Source of the DNA: Archangium gephyra
GTDB lineage: Bacteria > Myxococcota > Myxococcia > Myxococcales > Myxococcaceae
DNA: 64,000 nucleotides
Direction: 5' to 3'
Assembly (NCBI RefSeq): GCF_001027285.1
Contig: NZ_CP011509.1
Location: 1,620,501-1,684,500, forward strand
Of the stretch, positions 33,722 through 43,497 are shown piece after piece. The translations under genes were made by a program, and so were the position numbers. Within the stretch, counting starts at the first letter, position 1. Each line of letters opens with the position of its first letter. The notes under the pieces were generated by a model. It had not been told where the DNA came from. It saw only the letters and a program-made list of their open reading frames with translations, and did no database searches.

Positions 33722-34958
33722 ATGAAGCTCCAGAGCTCGGTGTGCGCGGGAGTCATGGCGGCGATGGTGTCGTTCCCGGCGATGTCGTTCCCGGAGGGGA
33801 CGGAGCCGCCGGCGGCCGAGCCGGTACAGGCTCCGGTGGTGGAGGCCCCGGTGGTGCAGGCTCCGGTGGTGGAGGCCTCCCAGCAGGCGCCCGCGCGGGA
33901 GGTGCACATTCCGTTCAGCATCTCGCTGCTGCCGGGCATCAGCGCCAACGGTTTCGAGAGTGGCCGTGTGGTGAACAACATCTCCCTGGGGGTGCTGGCG
34001 ACGCATGCGGGCCGGGTGGACGGCCTGGCGATGGCGATGGTGGGCAACTGGGTGGACCGGGAGATGCGCGGGGTGGAGTGGGCGATGGGGGCCAACTACG
34101 CCGGGCAGGTGCAGGGCACGCAGATGGCGTTGGGCGTGAACGTGGCGGGGGGCTCGCTCAAGGGCTGGCAGACGGCGCTGGGCGTGAACGTGGCGGCTGG
34201 GGAGATGGTGGGGGCGCAGTTCGCCGTGGGCCTCAACGTGGCGGCGGGGAAGTCCTGGGGCCTGCAGGCGGCGACGGGGCTCAACCTCGCCGAGGAGCTC
34301 AAGGGCGTGCAGTTCTCCTCGGGCCTCAACCTCGCGAGCCGCCTGAGTGGCGCGCAGTTCTCGCTGTTGAACGTGGGCGGAGAGGTGAGCGGCGCGCAGG
34401 TGGGCCTCGTCAACGTGGGCGGGCGGGTGAAGGGCCTGCAGCTGGGCCTCATCAACGTGGCGAGCGAGGCGGACAGCTCGCTGGGCCTGCTGAGCTTCGT
34501 GGGCAATGGCCAGCAGCACGTGCAGGCGTGGGGCAGCGAGATGGCCATGACGAACGTGGCGTTGAAGCTGGGAGGCCGGCACATGCACACGCTGTTCACG
34601 GTGGGCCTGAGGCCGGAGCGCGAGGGCCGGCAGCGCCTGTGGTCAGCGGGTCTGGGAATGGGAGGCCACATCCCGGTGGGGCACTTCTTCGTGGACGTGG
34701 ACGCGCTGGCCCACTCGCTGCACACGGGGGGGGTTCATCGAGCCCTCGGGGCACCTGCTGGCGCAGCTGCGGCTGGTGGCGGGCTGGCAGCCGTACCGCC
34801 ACTTCGCCATCTTCGGAGGCCTGACGGCCAACACGCTCGTGTCCTTCGTGGATGAAGAGGTGCAGGGGGTGGACCGCTTCAAGCTGGGAGCGGTCTACGA
34901 CTCGGAGCGGGTGCGGGTGCGGACGTGGCCGGGCCTCATCGCGGGCATCCAGATCTGA
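33722..34958 (+). pseudogene. Surface-repeat protein (LA_2272-like), interrupted by a G-run frameshift
   Basis: Start ATG at 33722 (GAGGTCAGGCG upstream), with signal peptide, then a Pro/Val linker and repeats of about 20 residues of the form LGVNVAAGEMVGAQFAVG, LLNVGGEVSGAQVGLVNVGG and VKGLQLGLINVA, as in leptospiral LA_2272-type surface proteins. The frame breaks at a run of eight G (34726-34733). With seven G it continues through FIEPSGHLLAQLRLVAGWQP to a stop at 34958; as read, it would end at a wrong tail. Sequencing error, slippage and decay are all possible. Confidence 0.75.
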
Positions 34959-34964
34959 GCCCCC

Positions 34965-35001
34965 ATCCCCTCTCCCCCCGGGAGAGGGACGGGGTGAGGG
35001 T
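34965..35001 (+). repeat. G/C-rich palindromic repeat copy
   Basis: Begins ATCCCCTCTCCCCCCGGGAG and ends GGTGAGGGT. The CTCTCCC/GGGAGAG stem is perfect. Starts 6 bp after the stop of the surface-repeat gene. Nearly identical to both arms at 63401-63544. Confidence 0.75.
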
Positions 35002-35240
35002 GCCCGTCCCCGTCCTCCCCACCGTGAGGAAGGAAGCGAGCCCCGGGTTGCACCTCCGTCCCCCGGCCGTGCGCCAGGGGAGGGGGGTGTTCACCGGTGG
35101 AAACGTACCCAGGTTCCAGATGCGTGCCCGGCACGGGACAATCAGTTGGTGTCCGGTGCGGGACGGGGTGGGTACCGGATGGTGGGTGTGGGGCAGGCGA
35201 ACCCGTGCCGGACGCGCTCCTCTTCGACAGTCCTCGCCGC

Positions 35241-37187
35241 TCAGAAGGCGGTGCCGTTCACACGCAGGCCTGGCGACGCGCTCCGGGTCGAGAGGCTCGT
35301 GTGCAGCACGAAGCCGCCGGTGGCGGTCGCGTCGGGGCTGCGGTTCATGGACACGCCGTCCTGGCTGGCCAGGCTGCTCGTGTAGCTGAACGAGTCGATC
35401 GTCGTCGCGTTCTTGGCGGACGAGGTCTTCACCGTCACCGTGTCGCTGGTGTTGTTGAGGCTGAGCGTGCCGGTGGAGGCGGCCACGGCGTTGGGCGTGC
35501 CCGAGGGAATCCCACTGGCCCCGCCGAACACCACGATGGCCTTGCCCGCGCCGAGCACCGTGCCCGCGGCGAAGGTGTGCCGCACCGAGGTGGCATCCGC
35601 GAGTGTCCAGCCGCTGATGTCGATGGCCGCGCCGCCCACGTTCACCAGCTCCACGAATTCACCATCGGTGTCGCTGCCGGGCTCGTTGGCGAGCAGCTCG
35701 TTGAGGATGACCTTGGCGGGCGTGGCGGACGCGGTGATGGTGAAGGTGCCATCGCTCATGTCCGAGGCGGAGCCGAAGGCATCCGTGGCGCGCACCCGCG
35801 CCGCCGTGCTGGCCGAGTTGGGCACCGTCCACGTGTAGCTGCCGGTGGACGCGGCCACGCTGCTGGCGATGAGCTGCCACGTGCCGCCGTTGTTGAGCGT
35901 GTACTCGAGCTTCACGTTGGAGAGGTCCTGGGACGTCCAGGTGATGGCGCGGGCGCCGCCGCCGGCCCAGCTCTCGCCACCGTTGGGGCTGGTGACGGTG
36001 AGGCCCGGCGCGGGCGTGCGCGTGGAGGCGCTGGCCGGCGAGGACTCGTTGCCCGCCGCGTCCAGGGCCGTCACCTGGTACCCGTAGGTGACGCCGGCCG
36101 AGAGGCCCAGGTCCGCGAAGCCGGTGGTGGAGGACGTCCCCGCCAGCGCGTAGGCGCCGCCGCTGGTGCTCCGGTAGACCCGGTAGCCCGTCACGCGCAC
36201 GTTGTCGGTGGAGGCATTCCAAGACAGGGAGACTTCCGTGGGGGAGAGGGCGCTGGCCACCAGCGCGCCCGGCACGGAGGGGGCCTGGGTGTCCGGGCCC
36301 GTGCCCTTGGAGGCATAGGAGACGCTGCGCGTGCCCTGCGTCACCACGAAAGCGTCACCCGTGGAGGAGCTCAGCTGGATGTGGCCCAGCAACTTGTTCG
36401 AGGCGGGGTCCTCCGTCTGCCAGATGGCCGAGCCATGCGCCGTCAGCCGGTCCAGGCACTCGGCCGTCGGGTGGCCGTAGGTGTTGTCGCGGCCCACGGA
36501 GATGAAGGACACGGTGGGGTTCGTCGCGTCCAGGAGCGCGTTGCCGGACGAGGTGCGCGAGCCGTGGTGGTGCACCTTGTACAGCTCGAGCTCGCCCACG
36601 TCGGCCAGGAGGGTGGACTCGATGTCCGGGGTGCTGGTGAGGTCTCCGCCGACCAGCGCGTCGAACGCGCCGTAGGAGATCTTCACCGTGACGGATTTGG
36701 TGTTCTCGTCCGTGCTGGAGATGCCGTTGCCGTTGGCGGCGACCACGGTGAGCGTCACCTGGCCACACAACGAGAAGCTCTGCCCGCGGGACACGGTGTT
36801 GCGCCGGCCGCTGAAGTGGCTGACGTAGTCGTCATAGGCGCTCGAGTTGTACGTGCCGCCGTGGTCGTACACCGCGTCGATGGAGACGGCGTCCGTGCCC
36901 ACGTCCACCTCGTCGATGCCGCCCAGGTGGTCCGCGTGCATGTGCGAGACGAAGGCCATGTCGATGTTCGTCACCCCCAGCGACTTGAGGTAGGCCTTGA
37001 TGGTGGCGCCCGAGCCGGTGGGGCCTCCGTCGAACAGCGCCACGCACCCCCCGGGCGCGATGAGCACCGCGGCGTCGCCCTGGCCGATGTCCAGGGTGGT
37101 GAAGCGCAGGCCCTGCGACCAGGCGAGCGTGGGCAACAGGGTGAGCAGCAACAAGGGACGCAGCGGGGACCACGGGCGGGTGAGCAT
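35241..37187 (-). CDS. Secreted ComEC-like metallo-beta-lactamase-fold protein with FN3 and lamin-tail domains
   Basis: 648 residues from an ATG with GGAGG 7 nt upstream; signal peptide ends near AWS|QG. The MBL-fold domain (about 27-290) has VSHMHADHLGG (H82, H84, D86, H87) and YKVHHHGSRTSSGN, both typical of the C-terminal nuclease-like domain of ComEC. Then come a fibronectin type III domain (about 310-395), an Ig-like NGGESW domain (about 397-485), and a lamin-tail domain (about 490-640; ILNELLANEPGSDTDGEFVE). An extracellular DNase or phosphodiesterase is inferred; the lamin-tail domain is often attached to secreted nucleases. Confidence 0.85.
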   Translation of the reverse strand: MLTRPWSPLRPLLLLTLLPTLAWSQGLRFTTLDIGQGDAAVLIAPGGCVALFDGGPTGSGATIKAYLKSLGVTNIDMAFVSHMHADHLGGIDEVDVGTDAVSIDAVYDHGGTYNSSAYDDYVSHFSGRRNTVSRGQSFSLCGQVTLTVVAANGNGISSTDENTKSVTVKISYGAFDALVGGDLTSTPDIESTLLADVGELELYKVHHHGSRTSSGNALLDATNPTVSFISVGRDNTYGHPTAECLDRLTAHGSAIWQTEDPASNKLLGHIQLSSSTGDAFVVTQGTRSVSYASKGTGPDTQAPSVPGALVASALSPTEVSLSWNASTDNVRVTGYRVYRSTSGGAYALAGTSSTTGFADLGLSAGVTYGYQVTALDAAGNESSPASASTRTPAPGLTVTSPNGGESWAGGGARAITWTSQDLSNVKLEYTLNNGGTWQLIASSVAASTGSYTWTVPNSASTAARVRATDAFGSASDMSDGTFTITASATPAKVILNELLANEPGSDTDGEFVELVNVGGAAIDISGWTLADATSVRHTFAAGTVLGAGKAIVVFGGASGIPSGTPNAVAASTGTLSLNNTSDTVTVKTSSAKNATTIDSFSYTSSLASQDGVSMNRSPDATATGGFVLHTSLSTRSASPGLRVNGTAF

Positions 37188-37443
37188 GGGCTCGCCTCCA
37201 GGCGCGAAGGGCTACCCCACCGTGGCTATCTCATTTCTTGAGAATTCAGCAAGGCGGTAAGATTCGATATTTCCAGAATTTCTCCCCAGCCCCCTCGGCT
37301 TGTACGGGCGGTGCGTCTCGGGCCGTACCGGCCAGGGGGACGGGCGCTGTCCGTGGGGGCGGGGCCGCGCTTGGGGCGTGGGGGGCGGATGCGCAGCCTT
37401 GTCCCCGGGGACAGTGCCAGGCCGAGGACCCCGGGAGACCTTC

Positions 37444-38040
37444 ATGCTCACGCCCTTGCAGGAGAGACGCTTCTTCGCCGGCTACCGGGACGAGGAGATG
37501 CCGCTCGGCTCCTATGCGCTCCTGATGGGGGTGTATGGCACGGCGCTGGGGAGCTTCCTCGGCTGGCGCCATGGGCGGGCCTTGCCGGTGCGGCTGACGC
37601 TGCGCGATGCGTTGCTGCTGGGCGTGGCCACCCACAAGCTCTCGCGCCTGGTGGCGCGGGACTTCGTGACGAGTCCCCTGCGGGCGCCCTTCGTGCGCTA
37701 CGAGGGAAAGCGTCCGGCCGCCGAGGTGCGTGAGTCCCCGCGAGGCCATGGCCCGCGCCGGGCCGTGGGAGAGCTGGTGTCCTGCACCTTCTGCCTGGGG
37801 CCGTGGGTGGCGGGGGCGCTCGTCTGCGCTCACGCGGTGCGCCCGCGCGAGACGCGCCTCGTCGCGTCCATCTTCGCCCTCACGGCCGTCTCGGACTTCC
37901 TCCACCGCGCCTACGAGTGGGTGGGCGAGGGGCTGAAGCGCACCCGCCGGAGTGCCAGGGCCATGGAGGTGTCCGAGGGGCCCGTGGCGCGCACTCCTGC
38001 GCCCCAGGGCTCGCGCGAGTCCTGGGTGACGGTGCCCTGA
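37444..38040 (+). CDS. DUF1360 membrane protein
   Basis: 198 residues from the ATG at 37444 (GGGAGACC upstream). Three to four membrane helices. The DUF1360 marks are LTLRDALLLGVATHKLSRLV and the Cys pair in LVSCTFCLGPWVAGAL. In Bacillus the family includes the sporulation-related YjfK-like proteins; function not defined. Divergent from the ComEC-like gene, sharing 256 bp. Confidence 0.85.
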   Translation: MLTPLQERRFFAGYRDEEMPLGSYALLMGVYGTALGSFLGWRHGRALPVRLTLRDALLLGVATHKLSRLVARDFVTSPLRAPFVRYEGKRPAAEVRESPRGHGPRRAVGELVSCTFCLGPWVAGALVCAHAVRPRETRLVASIFALTAVSDFLHRAYEWVGEGLKRTRRSARAMEVSEGPVARTPAPQGSRESWVTVP

Positions 38041-38047
38041 GGCGAGG

Positions 38048-38341
38048 TTACTTCGAGGGCTCCTCGTCCTTGCGAGCGGGTGCTCCCGTATCGGGAGACA
38101 GCCGCGCCACCTGCTGCTGGCTCTCGGTCCAGGAGTCCTCCGCGTCGTGGGCATGCACCTCGGCGGCGGCTGCATCGTCCTGCTTGCTCGCCCAGGTGGT
38201 GTGGCCTCCGGCGTAACCCTCGAGCGGACGCGGGCCCCGCTGCGACTCGACTTCCAGGTCCTTCGCTTCCAGCTCGCGCAACCGCTCCCGCTCCTGCTCA
38301 CGCTCGCGCTGGTGCATCTTGTCCAAGGGATCGTTCGCCAT
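38048..38341 (-). CDS. Small hydrophilic protein
   Basis: 97 residues from the ATG at 38341 (GGAGAG 5 nt upstream). Highly charged: an N-terminal coiled-coil-like REREQERERLRELEAKDLEV, then GGHTTW and an acidic tail. Unrecognised. Probably a cytoplasmic, partly disordered protein. It converges with the DUF1360 gene, 7 bp apart. Confidence 0.7.
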   Translation of the reverse strand: MANDPLDKMHQREREQERERLRELEAKDLEVESQRGPRPLEGYAGGHTTWASKQDDAAAAEVHAHDAEDSWTESQQQVARLSPDTGAPARKDEEPSK

Positions 38342-38486
38342 CTGGACTCTCCTTTGCCCGAAGGTGCGAACGGTGCTGCTCGGCGTCAGCGGGCCATGGC
38401 GGGAGGAGGGGGCCTCGTGTGTCCGGCCGCCGGGCGGGGAGACAGGAGTCTTGCGAGGGGGGAGCTTCCCCCGGAAGCTGCGCGCC

Positions 38487-39685
38487 ATGAAGACAGTCCA
38501 CCGCTCGTGTGTCGTGTTGCTGCTGTGGGGAGCGCTCCTCGCTGGATGCAGTGTCGCTCGAGTCACCGTGCCTCCGCCCACCGGGGACGAGGTGACGATT
38601 CTCGTGCCCGGCTACCGGGGCAGCTTCCTCGTCACCGAGGGCCCCGAGCCCGAGCGGGCCTGGCTCACGGTGGGACAGGCGCTCTCGCGGGGAGAGCGGA
38701 CGCTCGCGCTGCCGTTTCCCGGCCAGCGCCCCGTGCCGAGCTATGGGCCGTTGCGGCCGGACGGTCCGATGACGCAGCTGTCGGCGTTCTTCATCTCGGT
38801 GGATGCGTACCGCTCGTTCATGGAGTTCGGGAGGGAGAAGCTGCCGGGCTTCGTGCCGTTCTCGTATGACTGGAGGAAGGACATCCGGGAGAGCGCGGGA
38901 GCGCTGTGCGAGCGCATCGAGCAGCTGGTGGCGGAAGGGGGAGGGAAGCGGAAGGTGAACATCGTGGCGCACAGCATGGGGGGCTGGTGACGATGCACTG
39001 CCTGCTGCACGGTGGCGCGCGAGCCGGTGAGCGCCCGTGGGTGGGAGCCGGGCACGTGAAGCGCGTGGTCATCATCGGCACGCCGTTCACGGGGGGCCCG
39101 GGGCTTTTCGACGACTTGCAGGTGGGCACGGAGACGATGCGCAACCGGGCCCTGCTCGCGCCCGAGGCGTTGTTCACCTTCGCGTCCGCCTTCCAGTTGT
39201 TGTCCACGCGCAGCGACTTCTTCGTGGATGCCGAGGGCAGGCCGGTGGAGCTGGATGCCTTTGATCCAGCCGTCTGGGTGGAGCGGGGCTGGGGGCCCTT
39301 CGCGGACGCGACGCTGCGGGAGGACGAGGCCTACCGGGCGCAGTTGGTGCGGATGCTGGACGCGCACCGGGAGCTGTACGAGGGACTCGGGCCGAGGCCG
39401 GGGCTGACGGGGGCGCCGTTCGAGACGCTGGTGGTGGTGGGGACGGGGAGGCCGACGGTGAGTGGGATGCGGATGGTGGACGGGAAGCTGGACGTGGAGC
39501 ACCCGGCGCGAGCGGATGGGGATGGCTCGGTGCTGTCCGCGCGAGCGGTGCCGGTGTTGCCCATTGCCTATCAGCGCGTGGACAGCCCCGCCGAGCATGT
39601 GGCGCTCATGTCCGACCGCGAGGTGCTCCACGCCGTGGAGCGCTTCCTGCGGGGCGAGACGGTGGGAACGGTCCACCAGCCGTGA
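38487..39685 (+). pseudogene. LCAT/lipase-like alpha/beta hydrolase lipoprotein, frameshifted in a G-run
   Basis: Start ATG at 38487; lipobox in LLWGALLAGC. VTILVPGYRGSFLV and PFSYDWRKDIR match the LCAT-like lipase family. The nucleophile elbow VAHSMGG is immediately followed by a six-G run (38978-38983) that leads to TGA. With seven G the frame continues as GGLVTMHCLLHGG and supplies the rest of the fold, including a likely Asp in DGDGSVLSARAV and His in SPAEHVALMSD. So all catalytic residues survive on both sides. A one-base error or a recent mutation is the simplest reading. Confidence 0.75.
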
Positions 39686-39693
39686 ATTGACGG

Positions 39694-41034
39694 TCAGGAG
39701 CGGTGGCGCTCGGCGACGCGGTAGAGCTGGGTGAGGGAGGAGTCGAGGAGGGACTGGCGCGAGCGCATGTAGCGCCAGGCGCGGACGAAGGGCAGCCAGA
39801 CGCGGTGGCCCACGCGGACCTGGGCCTCCTCGAGCTTCTGGCGAGGAATCCACTGGCCGCCGAGGTGGCGCACCAGCACCTGGCCCAGGTAGGCACCGAT
39901 GGCGGGCACGGCATGCGCGTCGATGGGGTGGCGCTCGAAGACGGTGGGGAAGTCCTGGTGCCAGAACTGGTAGTCGACCTCGGTGAGGGACTGGGGCGTC
40001 TCGTCGAAGACGGAGGGGACGTGGGAGTGCAGCAGGGCGACGAGGTGCTCGGCGAGGTCGCCGTAATGCCCGAGAGCCCGCTGTGGGTCCGCCACGTCAC
40101 AGGGCAGGGCGGCGGAGGCGGGGAGCCACTCGTCGGGCTCGGGAGGCTGGTAGAGGTTGAGCTCGGAGATGCGGCGCTGGCGCTCGTGGAGGGCGCAGTC
40201 CTCCACCACGCGGGAGAGGAGCGGGGCCACGTCCGGGTGGAAGCGGGGCTGGACGGGAGCGAGGGAGGCGCTGCGCTCGCGCAGGGTGCGCAGCAGGGTG
40301 GAGAAGTCGAGGTCTGGCCGGAGATGGGCGTGGGCACGGGCCTGGGCGAGGCGGGCCGCGTCGCTGGCGAAGTCGGCGGCGGTGGGCCAGGTGACGAGGA
40401 GGACGGAGCCATTGGGCAACTCCTCCACCCGGTGGGCTGGCGTGGACAGCATGCGCTCGCGGCCGACGGTCTCCACCAGCCTGGGCCCGAAGACGTTGAG
40501 CCAGAACACCTCGTAGATTTTGTCGAAACCGTCCCGAATGGAGGTGTCCATGTCGCGGCCGAAGAGGGGCGAGTCCGCCAGACCCCTGTCAGCCAGGCTG
40601 TGGGCTGACGCATGGGAGACCGGGTAGTGAGAGGCCCAGGTGCGCACCATCTCCACGAACTCGAGGCAGCGCTCCGCTTCCGCGAAGAAGGAGAGAGGCT
40701 GCACCTTGAGCGAGAGTCGTAATTGGGGAAGGCGCGGCGGGAAGTGGAGGTCGAGCAACATGTACAACGCGGGCCACGTCGTACGACCGAACACGACCTC
40801 CGTGCTCTGGTCGTCGCGCTTTTCCTCAAGGGCTTTCCAGATGGCAGCGCGGGAGTATTTGCGTTGCCGCTGGCCCTCAACGACATCCGGCATCCAATCG
40901 CCTGCGTTCGCCTCGAGCGCTTGCAGCAAAGGCTCCAATTCGCGCTCGATTGCTGACTGCGGGTCGAAGGTGCTTTCGAAATCGAGCCGGAGGCGATCCT
41001 CCTCCTTCAAATCCGAGAGCTTCAGCCGCTTCAT
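39694..41034 (-). CDS. Putative immunity/partner protein of the lipoprotein toxin
   Basis: 446 residues. The ATG overlaps the toxin stop (ATGA), giving translational coupling. Unrecognised overall. The N-terminal part is charged (MKRLKLSDLKEEDRLRLDFE); the C-terminal 130 residues have AIGAYLGQVLVRHLGGQWIP and GHRVWLPFVRAWRYM, a YLGQ..VRHLGG.W pattern I associate with small immunity-type proteins without being able to name a family. No signal peptide. It is large for an immunity protein, so it may combine two domains. Order and overlap with the toxin are the main evidence. Confidence 0.6.
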   Translation of the reverse strand: MKRLKLSDLKEEDRLRLDFESTFDPQSAIERELEPLLQALEANAGDWMPDVVEGQRQRKYSRAAIWKALEEKRDDQSTEVVFGRTTWPALYMLLDLHFPPRLPQLRLSLKVQPLSFFAEAERCLEFVEMVRTWASHYPVSHASAHSLADRGLADSPLFGRDMDTSIRDGFDKIYEVFWLNVFGPRLVETVGRERMLSTPAHRVEELPNGSVLLVTWPTAADFASDAARLAQARAHAHLRPDLDFSTLLRTLRERSASLAPVQPRFHPDVAPLLSRVVEDCALHERQRRISELNLYQPPEPDEWLPASAALPCDVADPQRALGHYGDLAEHLVALLHSHVPSVFDETPQSLTEVDYQFWHQDFPTVFERHPIDAHAVPAIGAYLGQVLVRHLGGQWIPRQKLEEAQVRVGHRVWLPFVRAWRYMRSRQSLLDSSLTQLYRVAERHRS

Positions 41035-43283
41035 TGGAACAGCACCTCCACTGCTGGAGCCACATCCTTGGCGGCGCTCACTGCTGCCTGCAAGTCGGCT
41101 ACGTCCTTGGGCTTGAGTGTGCCTCCTTGGTAGACGAGGCGGACCTTTTGAACCGGCACGTTGCTGCCCTCGCGCACGAGGTGTTGAAGGGATGGTCGGC
41201 GGATGTTCAGCGTCCCGCCGTAGTACCGCAGGGCTTCGCTCGCGTCCGCCTTCATCTGTGTCTTCAAGGCACCTTCTTCCAGCAGGCTGAGGTCGCGGCT
41301 CTTGAAGCTGAACGTCTCCACGCGGGGCGGTGTGCTGGCGAACGTACCCTCTTCGATGACGAGCACATCGGCGAAGCGCAGGCCCCTCTCTGGTGTTCTC
41401 ACGCCCACATAGGTCTCGATGCGGGGCTGGAGGAAGTCCCCCAGGAAGCGGCGCTCCGCCCGGGGCCGTTGCGCGTCGATGCGCAGCAGTTCCACCATGA
41501 TGCGCTCGAAAGCCAGCCCCCGGGCGAACCATCCCCGCATCCGCTCGTAGCCGGCCCAGGCCAGGGGCGGTTTCACCGACGTCCGCTGCCGCAGCTCCCC
41601 GAGGCGCTTCTCGTAGTAGGCGACGTACTCACTCCAGCGCGGGTTGCCTTGAGCGCCGGGCGGCGGGAGCTCGAGGACGGGGCGCTGTTTCTCCAGTAGC
41701 TCGACGTTCCCGGGGAGGCGTGGGCTCGACGACTCGAGCTCCACCCGCAGCCACTTGGCTTCCACCACCTCCGGGGTGAGGCCCGCCTGCTCGTCCACCA
41801 GCGAGGACAGGCCTGTCTGGTGCCTGGCGGCGGGGGATGTCTTCGGGGTGGAACGTGCTGTGCCGTCCGCCACGGAGGCTACTTCCCCGGGACCCTTCCC
41901 CGCCCCACCCCTCGCCGCGGTGGGGCTCGCGTGCTCGGGCGTGCGCTGGGACAACCAGGCTTGCGCCCTGGCGACATTCCCCCGCGCCTCGCGGAGGGCC
42001 AGGGCGGCGTCCACACCTCCCGCGGCCACGAATTGGCCCGCCTCTCGGCTGGCACGGATGTCCCTGGCCAGCTCCCGCAGGCCGTCCACGCCCAGTTTCG
42101 CTTCCCACTGCCGAGCCATCTCCTGGAGAGCGCGCAGGCGCTGCTCGGGCGGCAGGCCTCGCGGAAGCCCCGTGCTGGCGCGAGCCTGGGAGAGGGGGCG
42201 CAGGCCCTTGCCTCCCGCGTACAGGGCCACCAGCAGCGTCGCGGGGGCCAGCTCGCGCGTGGCTTGTTCGTACTGTCCCTGAGAGAGTGTGTACGCCCCG
42301 CGGCCCGTGCCGGTCACCAGGTGGTAGAAGCCCAGCGGCACGCCAAACGTCAGTGAGTCGAAGCTGCCCACGGTCACGTGGCCCGGGGCGAAGTGCCGCT
42401 GTACCAGGGCCTGTCTCACTTCGTCGAAGGCCCGCTGGTAGGGCGGCGGTAGCTGCCCCCTCATCGGGTGCAGCGATGTGTACCGGGCGTCCTCACTGGT
42501 CTGGCTGCTGGAGAGGGCGTCCCGGGCGGCGCGGCCCAGGCCTCGCAGCACGTCGCGGCTCTGCTCGGCCCGGTCCGGAAAGTGAGCGAGCGGCAGGCCC
42601 CGCGCCTCCAACTCCTCGCGCACCGCTGGCATGAGGCCCAGCGTCTGTGCCAACTGCTTGTCCTGAGCCAGCAGCCGCAGCATCTCCCGCACCTCGTCGT
42701 CGTGGGCCGAATGCAGGACGAAGAGGGCGAACACCTCGGTGTACGCGAGGCCGTACAGCTCGGTGGCGGTCAGGAGGAAGGCGACGCGTTTGCGCTGCAG
42801 GAGGGGCGCGGCATCGTCGCGCACGGGCCCCAAGGCGCCGAGTCGCACGGCGCCCCAGTCCTCCAACGCCTCCACCAGCCGGGGCATGTCCACCCGGTGC
42901 TGTATGTGGAGGAATTCCGCGGGCGAGCACCCCAGCAGAGGGGCCAGCAACTCTTCGTCGCGGGAGGACAGGTCGGGCCAGCCCGGTGGCAGGGCCACGC
43001 CCGAGCAAAACAGCGGGGCCGGCGCGGAGGGCTGAGCCACACCTTCCCAGAGCACCTCATTCCAAGGAGCGACAGCGGAGACTTCGGGGAAGCCCCCCGC
43101 GCCTCCGGCGGTCTCGGCCAGTGCCGCGACGGTGGCTGGCCGCCGGGAGGCGGAAAGGGAGCGGGAGTGGAGGCCGAAGCCGCTCGTCAGACTCCCGCGT
43201 GGGTGGTCTGTGGCGCAGCCTGCGAGCAGCGCCCACAGGGCCAATGCCAGGACAACCGGGCCCACGGGCCGCGTAGGGGACAC
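41031..43283 (-). CDS. Large lipoprotein toxin candidate (SitA-like layout)
   Basis: 750 residues from the GTG at 43283 with AGGAG 8 nt upstream; this gives a 22-residue signal with lipobox LAGC (Cys23). The ATG at 43358 would add 25 residues. A long central helical region (about 100-500) is followed by a Pro-rich hinge and a C-terminal domain. FADVLVIEEG and RVETFSFKSRDLSLLEEG (D639, E656, K661) suggest a divergent PD-(D/E)xK nuclease, not proven. SitA toxins of Myxococcus are lipoproteins passed between kin cells by outer-membrane exchange; layout is similar, identity unverified. Confidence 0.6.
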   Translation of the reverse strand: MSPTRPVGPVVLALALWALLAGCATDHPRGSLTSGFGLHSRSLSASRRPATVAALAETAGGAGGFPEVSAVAPWNEVLWEGVAQPSAPAPLFCSGVALPPGWPDLSSRDEELLAPLLGCSPAEFLHIQHRVDMPRLVEALEDWGAVRLGALGPVRDDAAPLLQRKRVAFLLTATELYGLAYTEVFALFVLHSAHDDEVREMLRLLAQDKQLAQTLGLMPAVREELEARGLPLAHFPDRAEQSRDVLRGLGRAARDALSSSQTSEDARYTSLHPMRGQLPPPYQRAFDEVRQALVQRHFAPGHVTVGSFDSLTFGVPLGFYHLVTGTGRGAYTLSQGQYEQATRELAPATLLVALYAGGKGLRPLSQARASTGLPRGLPPEQRLRALQEMARQWEAKLGVDGLRELARDIRASREAGQFVAAGGVDAALALREARGNVARAQAWLSQRTPEHASPTAARGGAGKGPGEVASVADGTARSTPKTSPAARHQTGLSSLVDEQAGLTPEVVEAKWLRVELESSSPRLPGNVELLEKQRPVLELPPPGAQGNPRWSEYVAYYEKRLGELRQRTSVKPPLAWAGYERMRGWFARGLAFERIMVELLRIDAQRPRAERRFLGDFLQPRIETYVGVRTPERGLRFADVLVIEEGTFASTPPRVETFSFKSRDLSLLEEGALKTQMKADASEALRYYGGTLNIRRPSLQHLVREGSNVPVQKVRLVYQGGTLKPKDVADLQAAVSAAKDVAPAVEVLFQ

Positions 43284-43497
43284 CCACGGCACTCCTACGC
43301 GCGCATGGGGGCTCGGCAGCACGCCTTCCGGGTGAGGGTCAACACGATGGGTGGACATGCCGCACCTCACTCCTGCGCCATGGGGCTGACGCCAGATGAG
43401 CTGCGGCCCCTTCGTACGGAGCCGCTCTCGTCGCGCTTCGTCATCCGGAAGCAACTCTCCCTGTCAGGTGCGTCATGGCTGAGCGGAGTGCCGGGGT

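Noticed and set aside
41031-43358. Start of the lipoprotein toxin at ATG 43358
   Set aside because: It would place 25 extra Pro/His-rich residues before the signal peptide; the GTG at 43283 has a better ribosome-binding site and signal length. Kept as an alternative.
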